In this document: positions 30,657-44,997 of the stretch, in pieces | How the letters are laid out: each line of letters begins with the position of its first letter | Position numbering within the stretch: the first letter of the stretch is position 1 | NCBI GenBank assembly: GCA_021770005.1 | Contig: JAETRV010000019.1 | Location: forward strand, 1 to 64,000 | Source of the DNA: Anaerotruncus sp. | GTDB lineage: Bacteria; Bacillota; Clostridia; Oscillospirales; Ruminococcaceae | Length of the DNA stretch: 64,000 nt | Direction: 5' to 3' | Made by a program: the position numbers and the translations under genes | Notes under the pieces: generated by a model | The model's database searches: none | What the model saw: the letters and a program-made list of their open reading frames with translations, nothing else | Told to the model about the DNA's origin: nothing

Positions 30657-33600
30657 ATGGCAAAACAACCGGCTCCAAATCAGAAGAGAATGGCAATCGT
30701 CCTGTCAGCAGTGCTCGTTGCGATCACACTGCTGACGGGCGTTTTGGCGTTGTTGATGGGAAATCCTTATGCGAAGGGGACCGGGATTTCACAGGGGGAG
30801 CCGTCGCGGCCGGTTCAGGAGCAGAGCAGCTCGGAAGAGGAGCCAGCGCCGTCGGATTCCTCTGCGCCGGAACCGGACGCTTCTTCCCTGCCGGAGGAGG
30901 GGCCGGACAGCCCCTTGGAACCAAGTGAACCGAGCGGGCCGGAAGCGCCACAGGAGCCGGAGGAACCGGTCTATTTCAATGTCCCGGAGGAGATGCGCGC
31001 GGTGCAGGTCACTGCGGGACGGGATTACATGATCGGTGACGACCTTTCGCGTGCCGCAGTCGCCGCGCAGATTGACCAGGCGCTGGAACATGCGCAGGCG
31101 CTGACTATGAACAGCATCATCATCGACACAAAATGGGAGGACGGTGTGCTGTTCACCAGCTCAGCGCTCAAGATGGCGCAATCGGAGCTGGACTGTGTGG
31201 ACTACCTTGCGACACAAGCGCGAGAGATGGGCTTTTTTGTCTATGCGACCTATGATGTGGCCGATCTCGCAGACCTGGATGGCAACTATCTGCGGGGCGC
31301 CTCCGCAGACGGGCAGACGCTCGACAGCATCCGGCTCAGCATCGGCGAATTTGCGGAAAAGTATCAGTTTGACGGGATTCTCCTGCAAAATTATGAAGCG
31401 CCGTCCGGCGCGGAGCGCTATGCGTCCTACCTGAAAAACGGCGGCGGGATCGGCTATGAAAACTACCTCCAACAGGTTCCGGAGGCAATGGTCATGGCGG
31501 CAGCGGACGCGATCCGGCAGGCAGCACCGGGGACACAGGTAGGCTTGATGGTGGAGGCGGTGTGGGAAAACCAGTCGGTCAATCCGGACGGGAGTGAAAC
31601 GGCTGCGGATATCACCTCGCTCGGGACCGGCAATGCGGACACCAAAAAGTTTGTCGAGAGCGGGGCGTTCGACTTTGTGATGGTCCGGAACTTCGACTCG
31701 ACCACCGACCCCAAAGCCGAGTTCCGGACGGTCGCACGCTGGTGGAAAGGGGTTGCGGAGAGCGCCGGTGTGACCCTCTACACGCTGCACGCTAACGAGC
31801 GGCTCGGGGTCGAGCCGTACGGCTGGCAGGTGATGGAGCAGCTCACCAAGCAGGTAATCGATCTGCGGGATATCGGCGTGGGAAACGGGAGCGCGTTCCA
31901 CTCGCTGCAAGCGCTTGTGGACAACCCTGGAAGCACGACCACCACACTGGTGCAGTACATGAACAACGAGATTGACGAGACCTATGTGCTCCAGCAGCTT
32001 TCGATCAGCAAGCCGGCCGAGATGGTCTATAAGACGCGGGAACCGACCGTCACCTTCCAGGGCGCATCCGATCCGCGGGAAAAGGTCACGATCAACGGCG
32101 AAGAAATTCCCCGTAACGAGAGCGGCTACTTCACCGTCCGCAAGGATCTGGTGGAGGGGCTGAATACCTTTGCGATCTCCCATAAAAACAAGACGTTCAC
32201 CTACCAGATCACCCGGGAGGTTATCGTTCTGAAGGATGTGCAGCCGACCGGCGCGATCAGTGTGGACGGCGGCATGGCAGTGACCGTCACCGCGCTGGCA
32301 TATGAAGGCTCGGCGGTCACTGCGTCGCTCGGCGGACAGCAGATTACCCTCACCGAGACCGAGTCCGAGGGGGATGACACCGACCGCGACTCTGGATACC
32401 GCACCTATACCGGGGTATTCACCATGCCGTCCGCGTCCGAATCGGCGACCAAGCTCGGCGCGATTTCGGTCACAGCGGTCATGTCGGACGGGCACTCGAT
32501 GACCCTTGAGGGCGCCTCGGTGACGGTCAACAAAAAGGCCAAGATGGGGGACGGTGTCGTGGTACAGGTGGTGGCGGATCAGGCGGAGACCTTCCCGATC
32601 TCCTCGTTGGACGATAGCTCCCATTCCGGCTACTATCCGTTGCCCAAAGGGACGGTCGACCGCACCTACGGGAGCGAGATCATCTATAAAAACGGCAACA
32701 CGACCAAGAGCTACTGGAAGCTGCAATCGGGTGTGCGGGTCTATTCCAAGGACATCACGACCGGCGGGCAGATGCCGGACAACAACAAAATTTCGGGGAT
32801 GAGCATCAAGTCCTCGGGCGGGTATACCACCGTCTCGCTCACGACCGGAAGCAAGGTCCCTTATACCGTCGCCTACGACGGGAACCGGATCGTGTTCAAG
32901 TTCGCCTACACCGCCTCCGCGCCCGAATCCCGGCAGCTGGGCAGTGATAACGCACTCTTTACCTCCGCCGAATGGAATGGTTCCGACCTGACCCTTAACC
33001 TCAAGAAACCCGGCGGATTCATCGGTTACCGGGCCTACTACGAGGACGCAACCCGGCTGGTGCTTCGGTTCAACAATTCTCCCGGTTCGCTTTCGGGCGC
33101 GCGGATCGTTGTCGATCCGGGACACGGCGGGAACGACCCCGGCGCGCTCGGATTCTATCCGGACAAGGACGAGGCGGACATCAACCTCGAAATCGCCCAG
33201 CGGCTCGCCGATGAGCTGAAAAGCCAGGGTGCATCGGTGCTGATGGTCACGCCCGGCAGCACGATGGCCTCGCGGCTGGAATCGGCGCGGGCATTTAACC
33301 CACAGGTATTGGTCAGTGTGCACAACAACACCAACTGGAATCCGGCGGCAAAGGGCAGCGAGGTCTACTACTTCTATCCGTTCCAGAAACAGCTCGCCGC
33401 GCTGGTTTCGGCGAATGTCGCCGCCGCGCTCGATACCACCAACCGCGGCGCAAAAGCCGGCCTTTATTACATGACCCGAGAGTCCCAGTTTGCCTGTGTG
33501 TTGATCGAAACCGGCTTTATTTCGAACGAATCCGAGTACAGCAAGCTGATTAACTCGAAGTATCAGAACCGGATCGCGCAGGGGATCGCCAACGGGATCA

Positions 33601-33950
33601 GCAGTTATCTGGGCGGGACCTGGTCGGGCGGCGGGACTGGCAGCGGGGACGATGAAGATCAGCCGGAGACACCTGCTGAGGTGACCGGTATCTCTCTCGA
33701 TACCAGTCAGTTGAATTTGCAGGCCGGGGAGACCGCTGCTCTCCAAGTAGCGGTCGAACCCGAAGAGGCGGAGAACCGGAAGGTGGCGTGGGAGTCAGCG
33801 GATGCGGGGATTGCAGCGGTCGATCAGTCAGGGACGGTGACCGCGGTTGCTGAGGGAAAGACGGTCATCCGGGTCACGACCGAGGAGGGCGGGTACACCG
33901 CCGAATGCGAAGTCGAGGTGAGCGGGGCGTCCGGGTCTGCTGAGGAATAA
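30657..33950 (+). CDS. Multidomain secreted N-acetylmuramoyl-L-alanine amidase: GHL10-like barrel + beta-rich linker + Amidase_3 + Big_2 domain
   Basis: IVVDPGHGGNDPGALG, VSVHNNTNW, LIETGFISN (Amidase_3); C-terminal ISLDTSQLNLQAGETAALQVAVEPEEAENRKVAWES Big_2; N-terminal KYQFDGILLQNYEAP barrel strand. Confidence 0.85.
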   Translation: MAKQPAPNQKRMAIVLSAVLVAITLLTGVLALLMGNPYAKGTGISQGEPSRPVQEQSSSEEEPAPSDSSAPEPDASSLPEEGPDSPLEPSEPSGPEAPQEPEEPVYFNVPEEMRAVQVTAGRDYMIGDDLSRAAVAAQIDQALEHAQALTMNSIIIDTKWEDGVLFTSSALKMAQSELDCVDYLATQAREMGFFVYATYDVADLADLDGNYLRGASADGQTLDSIRLSIGEFAEKYQFDGILLQNYEAPSGAERYASYLKNGGGIGYENYLQQVPEAMVMAAADAIRQAAPGTQVGLMVEAVWENQSVNPDGSETAADITSLGTGNADTKKFVESGAFDFVMVRNFDSTTDPKAEFRTVARWWKGVAESAGVTLYTLHANERLGVEPYGWQVMEQLTKQVIDLRDIGVGNGSAFHSLQALVDNPGSTTTTLVQYMNNEIDETYVLQQLSISKPAEMVYKTREPTVTFQGASDPREKVTINGEEIPRNESGYFTVRKDLVEGLNTFAISHKNKTFTYQITREVIVLKDVQPTGAISVDGGMAVTVTALAYEGSAVTASLGGQQITLTETESEGDDTDRDSGYRTYTGVFTMPSASESATKLGAISVTAVMSDGHSMTLEGASVTVNKKAKMGDGVVVQVVADQAETFPISSLDDSSHSGYYPLPKGTVDRTYGSEIIYKNGNTTKSYWKLQSGVRVYSKDITTGGQMPDNNKISGMSIKSSGGYTTVSLTTGSKVPYTVAYDGNRIVFKFAYTASAPESRQLGSDNALFTSAEWNGSDLTLNLKKPGGFIGYRAYYEDATRLVLRFNNSPGSLSGARIVVDPGHGGNDPGALGFYPDKDEADINLEIAQRLADELKSQGASVLMVTPGSTMASRLESARAFNPQVLVSVHNNTNWNPAAKGSEVYYFYPFQKQLAALVSANVAAALDTTNRGAKAGLYYMTRESQFACVLIETGFISNESEYSKLINSKYQNRIAQGIANGISSYLGGTWSGGGTGSGDDEDQPETPAEVTGISLDTSQLNLQAGETAALQVAVEPEEAENRKVAWESADAGIAAVDQSGTVTAVAEGKTVIRVTTEEGGYTAECEVEVSGASGSAEE

Positions 33951-34206
33951 GAGCCTATTTAAAATCTTTTGCAGGGGGCTTTTTCTCTTGTAAAAAGCCC
34001 CCTCTTGCCGCTTCGTGGCAATTCACCCCAAAAATACGCTTCTCAGGATAAAGCGTTCCGTCGCATCTCCGCGCTAAGAGCCGCCTACGGCGGTTGCGCT
34101 CCGAAACGCTGCGCTGCGGCTTGCAGTGCGCGCGGCGGCTCTGCCCCTCGACCCTGCAATTTTTCGAGAAAAATTGAGTAAAGCTTTAGATTTTAAACAG
34201 GCTCTA
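33951..34206 (-). repeat. Dispersed hairpin-rich repeat, copy C
   Basis: GAGCCTATTTAAAATC ... GATTTTAAACAGGCTC terminal inverted repeats; internal hairpins shared with E. Confidence 0.9.
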
Positions 34207-34209
34207 AGA

Positions 34210-34540
34210 AGTCAGGCCGCGCAAATTCCTTGTTGCAGTCCGCCGGAAAGGTTGCTATAATATCCAAAGGCAGACAGAAAAGTGTTCCGCCGCGTGCGCG
34301 CGGCGGCCAAAGGCCCTTGCCTTTGGAAACCGCGATTTTTTGACTGCCGCCGCAGCGGCGTGCATAGGCCAACCGACGCGAAGCGTCGGCTCTTGGGCCG
34401 GAGCAAAAAATCGAGTAAAACTTAAGAACCTGAATAGGCTCTAAGAGCCGCCTGCGGCGGTTGCGCTCGAAACGCTTCGCTGCGGAAACCGCAGTCTTTG
34501 AAAAGGCTGGCGAAACTTTTGATTTTCATTGGCTTTTTAG
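34210..34540 (-). repeat. Dispersed hairpin-rich repeat, copy D (mosaic, adjacent to C)
   Basis: 34330-34422 is the reverse complement of 36845-36937 with one difference over 93 bp. Confidence 0.85.
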
Positions 34541-34585
34541 GAATTATTTTTTGAGCGATCATTTTTGTAGCTGGGGGGAAAGGCT

Positions 34586-35434
34586 ATGTATAAAATTGTG
34601 ACCAAGCGCGCGCTGAATCCCACTGTGACGCTGATGGAGGTGGAGGCGCCGCACATCGCCCGCAAGGCGAAGGCTGGGCAGTTCATCATCTTCCGTGTGG
34701 ATGAACGGGGGGAGCGCGTCCCGCTGACCATTGCGGACTATGACCGTGAACGCGGCACCGTGACGATCATCTTCCAGATTGTCGGCGCTTCGACCAAACT
34801 GCTGAATACCTTGGAGGAAGGGGACGCCATTCTCGATTTCGTGGGGCCGCTCGGTGTCGCAACCCAGATCGCCCCGGAGGTGCAGCGGGTCTGCGTGATC
34901 GGCGGCGGCGTGGGCAATGCGATTGCTTATCCGCAAGCGAAAGCGCTGCACAATGCGGGCAAACAGGTGGACATGATTGCGGGGTTCCGCTCCAAGGATA
35001 TTGTGATTCTTGAGGAGGAGATGAAGGCGGTGACCGACCATCTCTACCTCATGACCGACGATGGAAGCTACGGCGAGAAGGGTTTGGTGACCAATAAGCT
35101 TCAGGCGCTGATTGACGCGGGGGAGCAGTACGACGAGGTGATCGCGATTGGCCCGGTCATCATGATGAAGTTTGTCGCTGAGACCACCCGGCCGTATGGG
35201 ATCAAGACGCTGGTTTCGCTCAACCCGATCATGGTCGATGGTACCGGTATGTGCGGCGGATGCAGGGTCAAGGTCGGAGGGGAGACAAAGTTCGCCTGTG
35301 TGGACGGTCCGGACTTCGACGGGCATCAGGTGGATTTTGATGAGCTGATGAAACGCAACACCTTTTATAAAGAGCGCGAAGCGGCGGACCGCGCGCATGT
35401 CTGCCGCTTGACAGGAGGGAAACGGAATGGCTAA
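34586..35434 (+). CDS. Ferredoxin-NADP+ reductase-like flavoprotein (NfnA-type)
   Basis: YKIVTKRALNPTVTLMEVEAPHIARKAKAGQFIIFR; C-terminal CGGCRVKVGGETKFACVDGPDFDGHQVDF 2Fe-2S motif. Confidence 0.87.
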   Translation: MYKIVTKRALNPTVTLMEVEAPHIARKAKAGQFIIFRVDERGERVPLTIADYDRERGTVTIIFQIVGASTKLLNTLEEGDAILDFVGPLGVATQIAPEVQRVCVIGGGVGNAIAYPQAKALHNAGKQVDMIAGFRSKDIVILEEEMKAVTDHLYLMTDDGSYGEKGLVTNKLQALIDAGEQYDEVIAIGPVIMMKFVAETTRPYGIKTLVSLNPIMVDGTGMCGGCRVKVGGETKFACVDGPDFDGHQVDFDELMKRNTFYKEREAADRAHVCRLTGGKRNG

Positions 35435-36815
35435 CATGGCGCCCAAAAAGGTTCCGATGCCGGAACAGCGGCCGGATGTACGCAATCACAATTTTCTTGA
35501 GGTTGCGACCGGCTATACCGAGGAGATGGCGGTCGAAGAGGCGACGCGCTGCCTCCACTGCAAGAACCAGCCGTGTGTTGCCGGATGCCCGGTCAACGTG
35601 CACATTCCCGCGTTTATCGAAAAGGTTGCCAACCGGGATTTTGCCGGGGCTTATCAGGAAATTGCATTGACCAACTCGCTTCCGGCGGTCTGCGGGCGGG
35701 TCTGCCCTCAGGAAACCCAGTGTGAGGGCAGATGCGTGCGGGGGATCAAGGGGGAGCCGGTCGGAATTGGCCGGTTGGAGCGGTTTGTTGCCGACTGGCA
35801 GCTCGCTCATGGGGAGGACAAGGTGGAAAAGCCGGTTCCCAATGGACACCGTGTGGCGGTGGTAGGGGCCGGGCCTGCCGGTTTGACCTGTGCGGGGGAC
35901 CTCGCCAAAATGGGGTATGCGGTTACCGTCTATGAAGCGTTCCACGCGGCGGGCGGCGTGCTGATCTACGGAATCCCAGAGTTCCGGCTTCCCAAGTCGA
36001 TCGTGGCGAAGGAGGTCGGTAAGCTCGAACAGATGGGGGTCGAGATCCGGCCCAACATGGTGATCGGCCGGGTGGACTCGGTGGATGAGCTGTTTGAACA
36101 GGGCTATGAGGCGGTCTTTATCGGTTCGGGCGCGGGACTGCCGAGCTTTATGCATATCGAGGGGGAGGACCTGCTTGGCGTTTACTCGGCCAATGAATAC
36201 CTCACCCGCATCAACTTGATGAAAGCATACCAGGAGGGTTACGACACCCCAATCGCCAAGAGCCATGCGGTTGCGGTGGTCGGCGGCGGCAACGTCGCGA
36301 TGGACGCGGCGCGCTGTGCCAAGCGGATGGGCGCGGAGACGGTTTATATTGTCTACCGCCGTTCGATGGAAGAGCTGCCTGCGCGCGCGGAGGAGGTCCA
36401 CCACGCGAAGGAAGAGGGGATCATCTTTAAGCTGCTCAACAACCCGGTCCGGATCGTCGGGGATCAGGATGGACGGGTGACCGGTATGGAATGTGTCGAG
36501 ATGGAGCTTGGGGAGCCGGATGAGTCCGGTCGCCGCCGCCCGATTGTCAAGGAGGGGAGTAACTTTTTCCTTCCGGTGGACACGGTGATTATGGCGATCG
36601 GCACCAGTCCCAACCCATTGATCCGGTCGACCACCACTGGGTTAGAGGCCAACCGGCGCGGCTGTCTGGTCGCGGACGAGCACGGAGCGACCACCAAACC
36701 AGGGGTCTTTGCCGGAGGCGACGCGGTCACCGGGGCCGCCACTGTGATTCTGGCGATGGGCGCGGGCAAGACCGCGGCGGAAGCGATAGATGCGTATATC
36801 CGCTCGAAGGAATAG
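35427..36815 (+). CDS. gltA: NADPH-dependent glutamate synthase small-subunit-like / NfnB
   Basis: CLHCKNQPCVAGCPVNVHIPAFI, CGRVCPQETQCEGRCVRG, GAGPAGLTCAGDLAKMGYAVTVYEA. Confidence 0.9.
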   Translation: MANMAPKKVPMPEQRPDVRNHNFLEVATGYTEEMAVEEATRCLHCKNQPCVAGCPVNVHIPAFIEKVANRDFAGAYQEIALTNSLPAVCGRVCPQETQCEGRCVRGIKGEPVGIGRLERFVADWQLAHGEDKVEKPVPNGHRVAVVGAGPAGLTCAGDLAKMGYAVTVYEAFHAAGGVLIYGIPEFRLPKSIVAKEVGKLEQMGVEIRPNMVIGRVDSVDELFEQGYEAVFIGSGAGLPSFMHIEGEDLLGVYSANEYLTRINLMKAYQEGYDTPIAKSHAVAVVGGGNVAMDAARCAKRMGAETVYIVYRRSMEELPARAEEVHHAKEEGIIFKLLNNPVRIVGDQDGRVTGMECVEMELGEPDESGRRRPIVKEGSNFFLPVDTVIMAIGTSPNPLIRSTTTGLEANRRGCLVADEHGATTKPGVFAGGDAVTGAATVILAMGAGKTAAEAIDAYIRSKE

Positions 36816-36825
36816 TTTTTTATAA

Positions 36826-37150
36826 GAGCCTATTCAAGATCTAAAGTTTTACTCGATTTTTTGCTCCGGCCCAAGAGCCGACGCTTCGCGTCGGTTGGCC
36901 TATGCACGCCGCTGCGACGGCAGTCAAAAAATCGCGGGGTCAAGGGGCGGAGCCCCTGCCGCCGCGCGCACTGCAAGCCGCAGCGTAGCGTTTCGGAGCG
37001 CAACCGCCGCAGGCGGCTCTTAGCGCGGAGATGCGGCGGAATGCTTTATCCTGAGAAGCGCATTTAGGGGGTGAATTGCCGCCAAAGGCGGCAAGAGGGG
37101 GCTTTTTGCAAGAGAAAAAGCCCCCTGCAAAAGATGCGAAACAGGTTCTA
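36826..37150 (+). repeat. Dispersed hairpin-rich repeat, copy E
   Basis: GAGCCTATTCAAGATC ... GCGAAACAGGTTC ends; full core shared with A and D. Confidence 0.9.
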
Positions 37151-37151
37151 A

Positions 37152-37186
37152 AAAAGCTCCGGCAGAAAAAACTGCCGGAGCTTTTG
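37152..37186 (+). terminator. Rho-independent terminator
   Basis: AAAAGCTCCGGCAG-AAAAAA-CTGCCGGAGCTTTT. Confidence 0.8.
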
Positions 37187-37491
37187 TATCCAAATGGATA
37201 GCGGTTAGCAAAAACAGGGGTTTTTGGATTATTTACAAAATGACACTTGACATGATTGACCAATCATGGTAAAATAATATACTGTATCAAAATGGCGTTT
37301 TTTGTAATCTGCCGTAATCAATTATAACAGATTTCGACAGGTTTGGCAACCTTTTTTTGCAATTTTCGCTGTGCGTTACCGCAGAGTTGGCCGAAAGGGG
37401 AGCCGGGGAATTCACAGCGCCTTTTTAGGCGCGGCGGACACACATGCTCCCAGCCCGGGGGCAAATCAGATGAATGGAGTGATCAAAGCCT

Positions 37492-41244
<3,753 letters not shown>

Positions 41245-41317
41245 GCAGGATCGCGCGGGAATCTCCGCGCAGCTCGCCGGAAAGATTCTGCCATAAACAA
41301 GAAAGAGGGGTTCGCAT

Positions 41318-44300
41318 TTGGAATTTAACGTATTTGAGTCAATCAAAATCGGACTGGCGTCGCCCGACCTGATCCGCGAATGGTCGAGCGGCGAGGTCAA
41401 GAAGCCCGAAACCATCAACTATCGCACCTTGAAGCCCGAACGGGAAGGGCTTTTCTGCGAAAAGATATTTGGACCCACCAAGGACTGGGAGTGCTATTGC
41501 GGACGGTATAAACGCATCCGCTACAAGGGCAAGGTCTGCGAACGCTGCGGCGTCGAGGTCACCCGCTCCAAGGTCCGCCGCGAGCGGATGGGCCACATCG
41601 AGCTGGCTGCACCCGTCTCCCACATCTGGTATTTTAAGGGTACCAGCTCCCGGATGGGTCTGCTGCTCAATATGTCCCCGCGCCTGCTCGAAAAGGTGCT
41701 CTATTTCGCATCCTACGTGGTCATTGATCCCGGCATGACCAACCTGAAAAAATATACCCTGCTTTCTGAAAAAGAATACCGCGACCTCAAAGAGGCTTAC
41801 GAGGACGATTTCCGCGCCGGCATGGGTGCGGAGGCGATCAAGGAGCTGCTCGCCGAGCTAGACCTCGATAAGCTCGCCGCGGAGCTGAAAACCGACCTCG
41901 AAACCGCTGCCGGACAAAAACGGATCAAGCTGATTAAGCGGCTTGAGGTGGTCGAGGCGTTCCGCCAGAGCCACAACCGGCCTGAGTGGATGATCCTTGA
42001 TGTGGTGCCGGTTATCCCGCCGGATATCCGCCCGATGGTTCAGCTGGACGGCGGACGGTTCGCCACCTCCGACCTGAACGACCTCTACCGCCGGGTCATC
42101 AACCGCAACAACCGCCTGAAAAAACTGCTTGAACTGGGTGCGCCAGATATCATCGTGCGCAACGAAAAGCGGATGCTTCAGGAGGCGGTCGATGCGCTGA
42201 TCGACAACGGCCGCCGTGGACGCCCGGTCACCGGCCCGAACAACCGCCCGCTTAAGTCCCTCTCGGATATGCTCAAGGGTAAACAGGGGCGGTTCCGTCA
42301 GAACCTGCTCGGCAAGCGCGTCGACTACTCGGGACGTTCGGTTATCGTCGTCGGCCCAGAGCTGAAGATGTACCAGTGCGGCCTGCCCAAGGAGATGGCG
42401 CTCGAGCTGTTCAAACCGTTTGTCATGAAGCGGCTGGTCGACCTCAAGGTCGCCACCAATATCAAAAATGCGCGCAAGATGGTCGAGCGCGCCACCGTCA
42501 AGGACGTTTGGGACTGCCTTGAGGTGGTCATCAAGGACCATCCGGTCCTGCTCAACCGCGCACCGACCCTCCACCGTCTGGGAATCCAGGCGTTCGAGCC
42601 GGTGCTCGTTGAAGGGCGCGCGCTCAAGCTGCATCCGCTGGTCTGCACCGCGTACAATGCGGACTTCGATGGGGATCAGATGGCGGTGCATGTCCCGCTT
42701 TCCGCCGAAGCACAGGCCGAAGCGCGGTTCCTGATGCTCGCCGCCAACAACCTGCTCAAACCGTCGGATGGCAAGCCGGTTGCGGTCCCGACACAGGACA
42801 TGGTGCTCGGTTCCTACTACCTCACCATGCTGCGTGAGGATGAGAAGGGCGCGGGCAAGGTGTTCCGCGATTGCGACGAGGCGCTGATGGCTTATCAGGC
42901 AGGCGTAGTCGGACTGCACGCACCGATCAAGGTCCGTGTAACCCGCGAAGTGGGCGGACAAAACCTCTCCAAGATCATCGACGCGACGGTCGGGCGGATC
43001 ATCTTCAACGACCCGATTCCGCAAGACCTCGGTTATGTCAACCGCGACGACCCCGAGCGGATGTTTGACCTCGAAGTCAGCTTCCTCGTGCGCAAAAAAG
43101 AGCTTGGAAAGATTATTGATAAATGTATCCGTACCTACGGCACCGCCAAGACCGCTGAGGTGCTCGACCGGATTAAGGCACAGGGCTTTAAATATTCCAC
43201 CAAGGGCGCAATCACCGTTGCGGTTTACGACGCGGTAATCCCGCCCGAAAAGGCGGAGTATATCGCGGAGGCGGAGAAGAAGGTCGAGACGATCAAGCGG
43301 CAGTACGACCGCGGCTTTATCTCGGACGATGTGCGTTATGAGCGGGTGGTCACCACCTGGAACGACTGCTCGGCCAAGATCAAGGACGCGCTGACCGATA
43401 CGTTCACCTCGAGCAACCCGATCTTCATGATGGCGGATTCGGGCGCGCGTGGTTCGATGGACCAGATCAAACAGCTTGCCGGTATGCGCGGGTTGATCGC
43501 GAATACCTCCGGGCGCGCGATCGAAATCCCGATCAAGGCGAACTACCGCGAGGGCCTGAACATCCTCGAATATTTCAACTCCTCCCGAGGCGCGCGCAAG
43601 GGCCTCGCAGACACCGCGCTCCGTACCGCTGACTCGGGTTACCTGACCCGTCGTCTGGTGGATGTTTCGCAGGAGGTTATCATCCGTGAGCACGACTGCG
43701 GCACCCATGAGGGGCTTGTGGTCTGCGATATCGTGGATAGTGGGCGCGTCATCGAGGACTTCACCGAGCGTCTGATCGGGCGCTATGTGGCGGATGATGT
43801 GATCGACCCCGCCACCGGCGAGGTGCTGGTCTCCCGCGACCAGATGATGACCGAAGCGGATGCAATCAAAATCCGCGACGCGGGCTTCACCGAGATCAAA
43901 ATCCGCACCCCGCTCAACTGCGAATCCAAGATCGGCGTCTGCGCGAAATGTTACGGCTCCAACCTCGCCAACGGCCAGCCGGTTGGGATCGGCGAGGCAG
44001 TCGGCATCATCGCTGCCCAGTCGATCGGTGAACCGGGTACCCAGCTCACCATGCGTACCTTCCACACCGGTGGTATCGCCTCCACTTCGGATATTACCCA
44101 GGGTCTTCCGCGTGTTGAGGAGCTGTTTGAGGCTCGCAAGCCCAAGAACAGCGCAATTATCTCCCACCTGGACGGCGAAGTTTCGTTCGAGAAAGACCCC
44201 AAGGGCGGCGATTTTGTGGTCGTCACCGCAGACGACGGGGAGCGGTTCGAGCGCCAGGTGATCTACGGTTCCACCCTGCGTGTTTCGGCGGGCGACCGGG

Positions 44301-44911
44301 TCAAGAAGGGCGACATGATTACCGAAGGCGCGATCGAGCCGAACGAAATCCTTGCGGTCAGCGGGCACCTCGCGGTACAGGATTACCTGATTAAAGAGGT
44401 GCAGCGCACCTACCGTACCCAGGGCGTTGATATCAACGACAAGCATATCGAGGTCATTGTCCGCCAGATGATGCGCAAGGTCAAGATCGCGGACGGCGGC
44501 GACACCGCGCTGATCTCCGGCTCGAACATCGAGAAGAGCGAGCTGGCACAGGTTAACCGGGAGATCGATGAGCTGAACGCGGCGGACGGTGGCGTCCGGC
44601 GCCACGCGGAGGGTGTGCCGGTTCTGCTGGGCATCACAAAGGCTTCTTTGGCAACCGAGAGCTTCATGTCGGCGGCTTCGTTCCAGGAGACCACCCGCGT
44701 GCTGACCGAGGCAGCGATCAAAGGCAAGATCGACAAGTTGACCGGCCTGAAAGAAAATGTTATCATTGGTAAGCTGGTGCCGGCGGGGACCGGTACGGTC
44801 GATTATGATACGCTCGAGCTGGTCAGCATGGACCCGAACGCTGAAAAAGGCGATTACGATTTCATCACCGAGCTGGACGCGGAGCCTTCAGACACGGAGC
44901 AGACGGTCTGA
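41318..44911 (+). CDS. rpoC: DNA-directed RNA polymerase subunit beta' (TTG start)
   Basis: [37 protein letters not shown]. Confidence 0.98.
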   Translation: MEFNVFESIKIGLASPDLIREWSSGEVKKPETINYRTLKPEREGLFCEKIFGPTKDWECYCGRYKRIRYKGKVCERCGVEVTRSKVRRERMGHIELAAPVSHIWYFKGTSSRMGLLLNMSPRLLEKVLYFASYVVIDPGMTNLKKYTLLSEKEYRDLKEAYEDDFRAGMGAEAIKELLAELDLDKLAAELKTDLETAAGQKRIKLIKRLEVVEAFRQSHNRPEWMILDVVPVIPPDIRPMVQLDGGRFATSDLNDLYRRVINRNNRLKKLLELGAPDIIVRNEKRMLQEAVDALIDNGRRGRPVTGPNNRPLKSLSDMLKGKQGRFRQNLLGKRVDYSGRSVIVVGPELKMYQCGLPKEMALELFKPFVMKRLVDLKVATNIKNARKMVERATVKDVWDCLEVVIKDHPVLLNRAPTLHRLGIQAFEPVLVEGRALKLHPLVCTAYNADFDGDQMAVHVPLSAEAQAEARFLMLAANNLLKPSDGKPVAVPTQDMVLGSYYLTMLREDEKGAGKVFRDCDEALMAYQAGVVGLHAPIKVRVTREVGGQNLSKIIDATVGRIIFNDPIPQDLGYVNRDDPERMFDLEVSFLVRKKELGKIIDKCIRTYGTAKTAEVLDRIKAQGFKYSTKGAITVAVYDAVIPPEKAEYIAEAEKKVETIKRQYDRGFISDDVRYERVVTTWNDCSAKIKDALTDTFTSSNPIFMMADSGARGSMDQIKQLAGMRGLIANTSGRAIEIPIKANYREGLNILEYFNSSRGARKGLADTALRTADSGYLTRRLVDVSQEVIIREHDCGTHEGLVVCDIVDSGRVIEDFTERLIGRYVADDVIDPATGEVLVSRDQMMTEADAIKIRDAGFTEIKIRTPLNCESKIGVCAKCYGSNLANGQPVGIGEAVGIIAAQSIGEPGTQLTMRTFHTGGIASTSDITQGLPRVEELFEARKPKNSAIISHLDGEVSFEKDPKGGDFVVVTADDGERFERQVIYGSTLRVSAGDRVKKGDMITEGAIEPNEILAVSGHLAVQDYLIKEVQRTYRTQGVDINDKHIEVIVRQMMRKVKIADGGDTALISGSNIEKSELAQVNREIDELNAADGGVRRHAEGVPVLLGITKASLATESFMSAASFQETTRVLTEAAIKGKIDKLTGLKENVIIGKLVPAGTGTVDYDTLELVSMDPNAEKGDYDFITELDAEPSDTEQTV

Positions 44912-44997
44912 TTTCCCGGATTTTCCCCAGCGTGGGCGTGGTTTTGCACCTGTTTGTTGTGCACCTGTACAAAAATTGTAAAATTTAAATGTATGTA

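Noticed and set aside
31161-33746. 861-aa minus-strand ORF antisense to the amidase gene
   Set aside because: GC-rich codon usage leaves the opposite strand open; the protein is low-complexity Arg/His/Val-rich without recognisable domains, while the plus strand encodes a clear multidomain amidase.
34212-34406. Recurrent small ORF MLRPKSRRFASVGLCTPLRRQSKNRGF (also at 36861-37067 and within 11621-11899)
   Set aside because: It translates the repeat core; the frames vary downstream, no consistent RBS is present and hairpin structure explains the conservation better than coding.
37365-37460. Possible c-di-AMP (ydaO-type) riboswitch because of CCGAAAGGGGAGCCGGGGAATT
   Set aside because: Only a short similarity; the rest of the conserved ydaO core is not visible, so it is reported only as an unexplained leader.
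41858-44605. 915-aa minus-strand ORF antisense to rpoC
   Set aside because: Mirror ORF of a highly conserved gene; no recognisable domain or start context.
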